Below are positions 1-4,129 of a stretch of DNA of 5,297 nt, one piece after another (position 1 is the stretch's first letter; each line of letters opens with the position of its first letter). Source of the DNA: CAIZIN01 sp964483025 (GTDB taxonomy: Bacteria > Patescibacteriota > Minisyncoccia > Phycocordibacterales > CAIZIN01). The notes beneath the pieces were generated by a model. It was not told where the DNA came from. It ran no database searches and worked only from the letters and a program-made list of their open reading frames with translations. The stretch lies in the NCBI GenBank assembly GCA_964483025.1, contig CAYZZT010000045.1, positions 1 through 5,297 on the forward strand, given 5' to 3'. A program made the position numbers and the translations under genes.

Positions 1-239
1 TCTTGCATATCTCGTGATGAATGATCGGCAGGCACATTCAAAGCATCAAAATTGTAATACTCTGTTTCTAGTTCGGGACCAAAAGCAATATCATATCCAA
101 TAGATTTAAAAATCTCATAGATTTCGCGAATCATTTGAGACATTGGATGGATGTGTCCTAAAACATCCTGTCCCGCAGGATGTTCGGGCGAACAATCAGC
201 AGATTGTTTTAGTCCAGTTTCTTTATTATTGTTTTGCAT
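1..239 (-). CDS. pheS: Phenylalanine--tRNA ligase alpha subunit (PheS), 5' part; continues off the left edge
   Basis: PheS is the catalytic subunit of the (alpha-beta)2 enzyme that charges tRNA-Phe in the cytoplasm. Translating the minus strand from 239 gives 79 codons. HIHPMSQMIREIYEIF (about 29-44) is followed by GYDIAFGPELETEYYNFDALNVPADHSSRDMQ (48-79, given as the family block GPE-E-E-YNFDALN-P-DH--RD-Q), the start of the class II catalytic core. The ATG at 239 is the only sensible start: an in-frame TAA lies at 249-251, four codons upstream. Thus only 28 residues precede HIHP, whereas typical bacterial PheS has a coiled-coil tRNA-binding domain of roughly 100 residues there. Residues 10-28 (LKQSADCSPEHPAGQDVLG) are encoded by a palindromic insert (see 155-215). 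The gene overlaps the PEGA gene by 14 bases in another frame, so translational coupling is likely. No Shine-Dalgarno is seen. pheT may follow beyond the window (inference). Confidence 0.93.
   Translation of the reverse strand, partial: MQNNNKETGLKQSADCSPEHPAGQDVLGHIHPMSQMIREIYEIFKSIGYDIAFGPELETEYYNFDALNVPADHSSRDMQ
155..215. repeat. Small palindromic insertion element inside pheS, with flanking GTCC direct repeats
   Basis: A 53-bp segment (159-211) begins TAAAAC and ends GTTTTA, a 6-bp terminal inverted repeat, and is flanked by GTCC at 155-158 and 212-215. Inside are two perfect hairpins: AACATCCTG (162-170) with CAGGATGTT (176-184), and AACAATC (191-197) with GATTGTT (202-208) around an AGCA loop. 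A third short palindrome, GTTCG-GG-CGAAC, lies between them. Element plus one GTCC copy is 57 bp, exactly 19 codons of pheS. Deleting it in silico joins KETG to HIHPM, which reads as a normal PheS start. This resembles in-frame palindromic elements such as those of Rickettsia, but membership in any family is inference. Confidence 0.6.
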
Positions 240-1170
240 ATACCAAGCTTAATTTAATAAGTTTCTTACCTTCCTTTATTACAATTGTTTCATTATCTAA
301 CACCCTGAAATCTAAGACATCTTGCGTTGGTGACGAATATAACTCTACAATATTTTGTGGAGTTCTCTTATCAAGCTCAACAACCATTATTTTTGAATTT
401 ACAACCACAAGAACCACATCATTTCTACTTGGATAAAAATTAAAGGTGCCAATATTTTGTGCACTATAAACTATAAAATTACTAACACATCCGTCCTTAT
501 TTTGAATACAGAAATAAAAAGGAGTGTCTTGTGATGACCCATTCCACGTCGCTCTCAAATCTGCTCCAATTTTTTCAATCACCAATTTTTTGCTTTCAAT
601 ACTAGGATATGTAGTTATAGCTTTTGTTTGCACTGTCGTGGTAGAGGTTGTTGCAACTATTTTTTTTGGAACAACAATTTTTGCCTGTGGAGCTTTAGAA
701 GTGGTTGTTGCAAAAAGTGAAAGCAAATCTTTATATTCAACATTTGCAATCAAAGTACTTGATGCTGTAGCCGATTTTGGTATCTGCTGAGGAACTACTG
801 TAGTTACAATTTGTTTTGGAATCAAAAATGGATAGGCTTCGGAAACTCTTTCCGCCATTACTTCTATATTTTTCTTCCAATCAATATAGCCATCTTTAAC
901 TAACTTTACAGAATAAGTATCTGGACGTAAATCCTTCACCAAAAGACCATGTTGAAAAACACTTGTAGAATTATCAAGCTTATCATCTAAATAAAGCTGA
1001 GCTCCTGTTTCAGAAGAATATACATACACTCCGCCTGTTTTTAAAAGAGAAAAGTTTTTAGTCCAGTTATAACCAAAAGAGTAAAGCAGGATAAATGGAG
1101 CAACAGCAAGAAAAACAAGAAAGAAAATAATGAAATATATAAAACGAGTTCGTGTGGACTTTGGCGTCAT
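226..1170 (-). CDS. Membrane-anchored PEGA-domain protein
   Basis: 314 residues. A short basic N-terminus is followed by one hydrophobic segment (about 10-32, FIYFIIFFLVFLAVAPFI), giving a signal anchor with the rest probably outside the cell. Residues about 46-110 match a PEGA domain: GGVYVYSSETGAQLYLDD, then GLLVKDLRPDTYSVKLVKDGY and W98, in the usual order of 'sugar-coated' beta repeats found in surface proteins. A Thr/Ser/Pro/Lys linker (about 118-190, with ATTTSK and ATTSTTT) leads to a beta-rich C-terminal part (195-312) that could be a short propeller-like or WD-like domain; C221 and C228 are close enough to pair. The function is unknown; cell-surface or wall attachment is inference. 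The gene lies upstream of pheS and overlaps its start. The ATG at 1170 has no Shine-Dalgarno, and a promoter candidate lies only 9 bases upstream. The PEGA call is fairly sure; the C-terminal domain is not identified. Confidence 0.85.
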   Translation of the reverse strand: MTPKSTRTRFIYFIIFFLVFLAVAPFILLYSFGYNWTKNFSLLKTGGVYVYSSETGAQLYLDDKLDNSTSVFQHGLLVKDLRPDTYSVKLVKDGYIDWKKNIEVMAERVSEAYPFLIPKQIVTTVVPQQIPKSATASSTLIANVEYKDLLSLFATTTSKAPQAKIVVPKKIVATTSTTTVQTKAITTYPSIESKKLVIEKIGADLRATWNGSSQDTPFYFCIQNKDGCVSNFIVYSAQNIGTFNFYPSRNDVVLVVVNSKIMVVELDKRTPQNIVELYSSPTQDVLDFRVLDNETIVIKEGKKLIKLSLVYAKQ

Positions 1171-1179
1171 AATATAACT

Positions 1180-1208
1180 ATATTAACACAGCCTGTACCG
1201 CCTGTCAT
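1180..1208 (-). promoter_or_regulatory. Candidate promoter of the PEGA gene
   Basis: On the minus strand ATGACA (1208-1203, -35, five of six consensus bases) is separated by 17 bases from TAATAT (1185-1180, -10, four of six). The predicted start, about 1173, is 2-3 bases before the ATG at 1170, so the mRNA would be leaderless or nearly so. The -35 is supplied by the repeat at 1196-1237. Prediction by eye only. Confidence 0.4.
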
Positions 1209-1237
1209 TCCCGTAGAAGCAGAAATAACAGGCGGTA
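1196..1237. repeat. Hairpin repeat containing a TGTCATTCCCG motif
   Basis: TACCGCCTGT (1196-1205) is perfectly complementary to ACAGGCGGTA (1228-1237), a 10-bp stem with a 22-base loop. It includes TGTCATTCCCG (1203-1213), which occurs in the opposite orientation at 5242-5252 in another hairpin. It is therefore likely to be a degenerate member of the same intergenic repeat family. Confidence 0.5.
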
Positions 1238-1301
1238 AAATCCGAAATCCGAAGCACGAAATTCGAAACAAATTCAAAAGAATTAAATTCTAAATTCAAA
1301 A
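1238..1301. repeat. Low-complexity AAATTC / CCGAAAT-type repeats next to the gap
   Basis: AAATTC occurs at 1259-1264, 1270-1275, 1285-1290 and 1292-1297, and ATCCGAA-like units at 1239-1252. The region is non-coding. Its repetitive nature probably explains why assembly broke here. Confidence 0.6.
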
Positions 1302-1401
1302 NNNNNNNNNNNNNNNNNNNNNNNNNNNNNNNNNNNNNNNNNNNNNNNNNNNNNNNNNNNNNNNNNNNNNNNNNNNNNNNNNNNNNNNNNNNNNNNNNNN
1401 N
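1302..1401. other. Assembly gap of 100 N
   Basis: Exactly 100 undetermined bases, the usual placeholder for a scaffold gap of unknown length. The 3' end of the glycosyltransferase gene lies in it. Adjacency of the PEGA gene and the glycosyltransferase gene depends on scaffolding alone. Confidence 0.98.
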
Positions 1402-2942
1402 CGATGCTTTGGAGTAACCCAAAAACCCATATATTTTCCTAACATTAATCGTGTTTGCGCATCCAATCCTGGAATAGCGCCAAAAACAAAAATAGTAATA
1501 GGAACAAAAAGCCATTGTAAAAACATTAATATTTTATGTCGCTTTTTAAAACCTTTTGGCATTTCTGGTAAAAATGTCCAGAAAACTAAAGCAGAAAACA
1601 TAAGTCCTGCCATAGCTAAAATCATAAGATTTCTTGTAATGTAAGGTAAATTATATGAAAGTATTGTTTGATTAAAATTTCGTCCTCCAAGCATTAAAGG
1701 AAGCCAACCAAGCATCAAAATCAAAATTGGGTTTGTGGCTAAAGACCAATACCCTTCAAGTTGAATAAATGTTATACGAATTTTTTTGTTTAGCGATATT
1801 TGTTTATTTTTTACAAAGTTAAAAAGTATATAAGGGACATTTTCTGAACCCCAAGCCCAACGCCTTTGTTGTTTGTAAATATTTATTAAAGTTTGGAAAA
1901 AAGTTGGAGCTAAAGCTGCATCCATAGATACTGGATATGCAATAGGCACAACATGATAATCACCAGAATAAGCCATAAATGCATTCCAATAAATTCTTGA
2001 ATCTTCAGAAACCATATTTTTCTGCCAGTATCCAACCTTATGAAGCGTATAGAAACTAATTGAATGTGATGAAAATGTTACAAGCTTTTCAGGGCGCTCT
2101 TGTTGGGCCATTTGCCAAAATGTACCGGAGCCCGCTACAACACGCGAAAGCGCTGGAGAATCCCAAAGATTATTATTATAAAGAGGAATGGGCTGGAATG
2201 AAGATTGATATGGTTTTTCAGCTGTCAAAAAATACCAAGTCAAACAAAGAAAATATTTTGGATAAGCAACAGTATCAATATCAAAAGCCGAAACAAGAAC
2301 TTTTTTATAATCAATATTGTTTGGATCTAGAAGTTCCACACGAACCTTTTCTGCCGCGTAAGCAATATTTGAACCCTTACCACGCATTTCTCCAGGAAGT
2401 GCGTCGGGATGCTTGATAGTAAAGAAAAAACCAAATCTATCTGCATAATCAATTTTTGCCCTCTCTATTATCAGATCTGCATGTTCAGGATTTCTATCCT
2501 CACCAGATAAAACTATAATCATTTTTTTTAAATCATAGTCTGCATTTAAAATAGCATCTATTGTTTTTGAAACCACTTCGTATGATTCATGGTAGAAAGG
2601 CAAAATCACCATATGATATATTTCCTCGTGTTTTAAGTTGAGGAGCATTTTATGCCAATCCAAATTCATATTGTGGCGAGTGCGCTTCCAGTTGTGATAT
2701 AGATATACAGAAAGAAAAACAGTCTTTAAAAGCCAATATAGGTCAAAAATAATAATAAAAATAGCAGCCCAAACAGGCACAAAATATGAAAGTATTATTG
2801 CCCCTAAAATAGTGCCCCAAGAAAGAAGCCCTGGGACCATTTCAAAAAAACGATATAAATATCGATCGCTTCGATTTTCCAATTCTGATGCACGGCCAAT
2901 ATGAAAATATGGTGACTTTGTGTATGGGAGTTCTGGTTGCAT
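1402..2942 (-). CDS. Membrane-embedded family 2 glycosyltransferase (cellulose-synthase-like), 3' end lost in the gap
   Basis: 513 codons are visible before the gap. A GT-A fold enzyme of the GT2 group would transfer sugar from a nucleotide sugar on the cytoplasmic face of the membrane. Two hydrophobic segments lie at about 38-60 and 61-82. The catalytic region shows VILPFYHES (112-120), VLSGEDR (144-150), the metal-binding DID (221-223), SED (312-314) with the likely catalytic base, and Q358-x-x-R361-W362, the D,D,D,QxxRW pattern of processive GT2 enzymes. Further membrane segments are at about 404-420, 437-458 and 470-492. The acceptor and product are unknown; a cell-surface polysaccharide is plausible inference. 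The ATG at 2942 lies about 5 bases from a predicted transcription start and has no Shine-Dalgarno. The last readable residues are VTPKH; the length of the missing C-terminus cannot be judged. Confidence 0.9.
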
Positions 2943-2953
2943 ATATTGTGATT

Positions 2954-2981
2954 ATTATAGACGTTTTAGGGATAAAGGCAA
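2954..2981 (-). promoter_or_regulatory. Candidate promoter of the glycosyltransferase gene
   Basis: On the minus strand TTGCCT (2981-2976) is separated by 16 bases from a perfect TATAAT (2959-2954). Transcription would start near 2947, about 5 bases before the ATG at 2942, implying a near-leaderless mRNA. The -35 is a four-of-six match; the -10 is perfect. Confidence 0.55.
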
Positions 2982-2997
2982 TGGGAACAATCTTCGC

Positions 2998-3025
2998 TTG
3001 ACTTATAGATGCCTATTGGTATAAT
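2998..3025 (+). promoter_or_regulatory. Strong sigma-70-type promoter on the plus strand, with no obvious gene
   Basis: TTGACT (2998-3003), a 16-base spacer and TATAAT (3020-3025) preceded by TGG form a near-consensus, extended -10 promoter. It fires rightward, back-to-back with the glycosyltransferase promoter and toward the 3' end of the pemK-like gene. A predicted start at about 3032 is followed within about 25 bases by the hairpin at 3056-3077. Confidence 0.65.
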
Positions 3026-3031
3026 GATAGT

Positions 3032-3085
3032 ACAAATGGACATTAGTCCAACCGAGAAGCCCCCGCAAGGGGGTTTCGTTCGTTC
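3032..3085 (+). ncRNA. Possible short transcript (about 50 nt)
   Basis: This is the segment between the promoter at 2998-3025 and the end of the terminator-like hairpin. It contains a small stem, TGGAC / GTCCA around ATTA (3037-3050), then the GC-rich hairpin. An ATG at 3036, almost at the predicted start, opens a 21-codon frame (MDISPTEKPPQGGF..., stop at 3099-3101) that could be a leaderless leader peptide, but it runs through the hairpin, so I doubt it is coding. Function unknown; existence is inferred only from promoter and hairpin. Confidence 0.3.
3056..3077. terminator. GC-rich terminator-like hairpin between the plus-strand promoter and the pemK-like gene
   Basis: CCCCC (3060-3064), loop GCAA, GGGGG (3069-3073), extended by G-U, A-U, A-U and G-C pairs to 3056/3077. 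On the plus strand it is followed by T-rich TTTCGTTCGTTCT, a passable U-tract. On the minus strand it starts 8 bases after the pemK-like stop codon and so may also end that transcript, although the bases after it there are not T-rich. Confidence 0.6.
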
Positions 3086-3477
3086 TATGACTTCTTTATA
3101 AAATTTATCAATTTATTCTGTATTAACTCAAATTGATGAGGGGAAATTTTTCTTACAAATCGCCGAAATCTTTTAACGCTTGTAAGCCTGAGTTGAGAAA
3201 GGATGACAGTAAATATTTTGCCTTCATATTTTAAATTGTGATAATAAATTCCATCTTTTGGCTTTGTACTCATTGGCAAAACCCAAGCGACTTTATTATT
3301 AAATTTTTTCAAGACTAAGACCGGTCTTTCAAACAATTCATTTTTACCATCTTGTTCATCGCCGAGGTTTATACCAATCGAACACCACCAGATTTCACGT
3401 TCATGAAAAGCTAGGGTGTTGTGACCAATACTTTCTAAACCCTTCTTTTCTATATTCCAAGAATCAAAATCTTTCAT
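3085..3477 (-). CDS. PemK/MazF-family toxin-like protein, no antitoxin visible
   Basis: 130 residues. Residues 25-110 fit the PemK/MazF (CcdB-like SH3 barrel) family: HEREIWWCSIGINLGDEQDGK (about 25-45) carries the usual opening strand and the G-E-DGK loop, then RPVLVLKKF (about 51-59), a WVLPMSTK strand (about 65-72), and ILSQLRLTSVKRF (about 92-104), matching the SQ-R--D--R block. Family members are usually mRNA-cleaving endoribonucleases. Some key residues, such as the R of ERPVL and the SQ pair, are present, but activity is unproven. A 24-residue N-terminal segment (MKDFDSWNIEKKG...) precedes the core. No antitoxin-sized gene lies next to it on either side, so it is either a solitary member or has an antitoxin elsewhere. 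The ATG at 3477 has no Shine-Dalgarno; an extended -10 ends 6 bases upstream. A hairpin follows the stop. Confidence 0.85.
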   Translation of the reverse strand: MKDFDSWNIEKKGLESIGHNTLAFHEREIWWCSIGINLGDEQDGKNELFERPVLVLKKFNNKVAWVLPMSTKPKDGIYYHNLKYEGKIFTVILSQLRLTSVKRFRRFVRKISPHQFELIQNKLINFIKKS

Positions 3478-3483
3478 AAGAAT

Positions 3484-3492
3484 ATATTAGCA
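3484..3492 (-). promoter_or_regulatory. Extended -10 promoter element of the pemK-like gene
   Basis: On the minus strand TGC-TAATAT (3492-3484) is an extended -10 sequence. No convincing -35 at normal spacing was found. Only 6 bases separate it from the ATG at 3477, so transcription would begin at or next to the start codon. Confidence 0.45.
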
Positions 3493-3556
3493 TATTTTGA
3501 TTCTAGTTTCAGCAATAAAAAAGTTAGAAGTATAGTAATTAATACGATAAAACCCC

Positions 3557-3580
3557 AGGGGTACGGTTAACCGTACCCCT
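3557..3580. repeat. 24-bp perfect palindrome
   Basis: AGGGGTACGGTT (3557-3568) is followed directly by its exact reverse complement (3569-3580), with no spacer. It lies in the divergent region between the pemK-like gene and the tRNA. It could be an operator, a dispersed palindromic repeat or a site for a dimeric protein; the window alone does not decide. Confidence 0.8.
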
Positions 3581-3591
3581 AGCAACATTAT

Positions 3592-3605
3592 ATAGGCCGG
3601 CCTAT
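3592..3605. repeat. 14-bp perfect palindrome, GGCCGGCC core
   Basis: ATAGGCC / GGCCTAT, loopless, starts 11 bases after the 24-bp palindrome and abuts the -35 hexamer of the candidate tRNA promoter (3605-3610). The GC-only 8-bp core stands out in AT-rich DNA. A repressor site or a repeat unit are both possible. Confidence 0.75.
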
Positions 3606-3633
3606 TGATTTTTAAGCTCATATTTGATAATAT
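3605..3633 (+). promoter_or_regulatory. Candidate promoter for the tRNA-Thr locus
   Basis: TTGATT (3605-3610), a 17-base spacer and TAATAT (3628-3633) preceded by TGA (extended -10). Predicted start about 3640, only some 7 bases upstream of a duplicated tRNA 5' end (3647) but about 140 bases upstream of the intact tRNA. Both hexamers are four-of-six matches. Confidence 0.45.
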
Positions 3634-3646
3634 ACTTTTCACACAA

Positions 3647-3659
3647 GCCGCCTTAGCTC
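3647..3659 (+). pseudogene. Duplicated 5' end of tRNA-Thr (13 bases)
   Basis: GCCGCCTTAGCTC here is identical to the first 13 bases of the tRNA at 3779-3791. After base 13 the similarity stops. The two copies form a direct repeat 132 bp apart. It may be the remnant of an insertion at the tRNA 5' end or of a tandem duplication. Confidence 0.7.
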
Positions 3660-3778
3660 CCCAAAGCAAAACCCGATTACGGGTTTGCTACGGTGCAAGC
3701 AGTTACAACTTCGCTAAGGTTATCTGCGAAATAGATAATGTTTCAGTTCTAGTTTTCTGTTTCCAAAATTTGGTTTAT
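3660..3778. other. 119-bp intervening segment between the two tRNA 5' ends
   Basis: This segment has no gene. It carries a hairpin, AGCAAAACCCG (3665-3675) with CGGGTTTGCT (3680-3689) around ATTA, perfect except for one bulged A. A weaker hairpin, AACTT...AAGGTT, lies at about 3707-3721, and a CCAAA-A-TTTGG palindrome at 3763-3773. If the promoter at 3605-3633 is real, this segment is a transcribed 5' leader removed during tRNA maturation. A weak GATAAT near 3734 could instead be a nearer -10. Confidence 0.5.
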
Positions 3779-3851
3779 GCCGCCTTAGCTCAGTTGGTAG
3801 AGCAATACTTTTGTAAAGTAAAGGTCCTCAGTTCGAATCTGAGAGGCGGCT
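3779..3851 (+). tRNA. tRNA-Thr (anticodon UGU)
   Basis: 73 bases fold as a standard cloverleaf. Acceptor GCCGCCT/AGGCGGC has 7 pairs; D stem GCTC/GAGC has loop AGTTGGTA; anticodon loop TTTGTAA carries TGT at 3812-3814, which reads ACA (Thr); variable loop AGGTC; T stem CTCAG/CTGAG has loop TTCGAAT. The anticodon stem has four pairs plus an A27-A43 mismatch. The discriminator base is U and the next bases are CACA, so CCA is not encoded and must be added by nucleotidyltransferase. The 3' acceptor strand is also part of a 30-bp inverted repeat (3843-3906). There are no neighbouring tRNAs in the window. Confidence 0.96.
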
Positions 3852-3906
3852 CACATATTAAAAAATTCCAGCCCTTGCTGGAATTTTTTAATATGTGAGC
3901 CGCCTC
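3843..3906 (+). terminator. 30-bp perfect inverted repeat, terminator overlapping the tRNA 3' end
   Basis: The left arm (3843-3872) pairs perfectly with the right arm (3877-3906) around loop CCTT. The inner part, TTCCAGC/GCTGGAA followed by TTTTTT, is a normal intrinsic terminator for the tRNA transcript. The outer part reaches into the tRNA, since the arm contains the whole 3' acceptor strand AGGCGGC. The right arm is therefore an inverted copy of the tRNA end. Confidence 0.85.
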
Positions 3907-4051
3907 AGCAAGCGAAGAGTTTCGCTTGCGACAGATTCGAAAAGCGCAATAGGAGCAGATTAGCAAATCTGCGACAATGAGCTAGGGTCGTGAAAAACTT
4001 TTTGTGGCGACAAAAAGTTTATTCCTGACCGAATCTGATATAACTCCCACA
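3877..4051. repeat. tRNA-derived module: degenerate inverted tRNA copy plus a second direct copy of the 3' end
   Basis: 3877-3906 is the inverse of the tRNA 3' end and flank. A hairpin (GCAAGCGAA 3908-3916, TTCGCTTGC 3921-3929) then interrupts. The inverse resumes at 3932-3941 (CAGATTCGAA, T arm) and again at 3978-3984 (TGAGCTA, D arm), keeping the tRNA's spacing to within 3 bases. A hairpin GCAGATT-AGCA-AATCTGC (3955-3972) replaces the anticodon region. CGAATCTGA (4030-4038) and CCCACA (4046-4051) then match tRNA 3834-3842 and flank CTCACA (3850-3855) as direct copies with a constant offset of 196. CAGATTCG (3932-3939) and CGAATCTG (4030-4037) form an outer stem. No protein gene is seen here. 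Confidence 0.6.
3986..4030. repeat. Long hairpin inside the tRNA-derived module
   Basis: AAACTTTTTGT (3995-4005) pairs perfectly with ACAAAAAGTTT (4010-4020) around GGCG. The stem is extended by GGTC (3986-3989) with GACC (4027-4030) and several further pairs between, with about one mismatch and small internal irregularities. Confidence 0.75.
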
Positions 4052-4079
4052 AAAAAATACCGAGGTCTGACCTTGATAT
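4051..4079 (-). terminator. Terminator of the tsf operon, possibly bidirectional
   Basis: On the minus strand ATATC-A-AGGT, loop CAG, ACCT-C-GGTAT forms a stem with one mismatch, followed by a run of seven T (4057-4051). It lies about 50 bases after the stop of the small membrane protein gene. On the plus strand the same hairpin is followed by TTTTTT (4079-4084), so it may also stop readthrough from the tRNA. Confidence 0.6.
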
Positions 4080-4100
4080 TTTTTATGTATTTTGAATTTT

Positions 4101-4129
4101 CTACTCACTACTCACCACCAACTACTCAC
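4101..4129. repeat. Short CTACTCAC repeats
   Basis: CTACTCAC occurs at 4101-4108, 4108-4115 and 4122-4129, with CACCACCA between. The last copy ends within the stop codon of the gene at 4129-4503. Simple low-complexity sequence of unknown role. Confidence 0.55.

Noticed and set aside
143..790. Plus-strand ORFs at 143-436 and 524-790
   Set aside because: Both are antisense to pheS and the PEGA gene, whose translations are recognisable.
1183..1515. Minus-strand ORF spanning the N gap
   Set aside because: It is joined only through undetermined bases, lies in low-complexity repeats and overlaps the glycosyltransferase in another frame.
2060..2416. Plus-strand ORF of 118 codons
   Set aside because: It lies wholly opposite the conserved catalytic region of the glycosyltransferase and shows no family features.
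3487..3669. Minus-strand 60-codon ORF as a possible antitoxin upstream of the pemK-like gene
   Set aside because: It reads through both perfect palindromes and the duplicated tRNA 5' end, and shows no antitoxin-like pattern.
3605..3898. Plus-strand ORF of 97 codons over the tRNA
   Set aside because: It reads through the intact tRNA-Thr and its terminator; the peptide is a typical false translation of a tRNA gene.
3932..4037. A second tRNA on the minus strand (TAGCTCA and TTCGAATC boxes present)
   Set aside because: The two ends do not form an acceptor stem, the central hairpin has no proper 7-base anticodon loop, and the boxes are explained as an inverted copy of tRNA-Thr.
3843..4051. CRISPR array
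   Set aside because: The repeats are inverted and of unequal spacing and sequence; there are no regular direct repeats with spacers and no cas genes.
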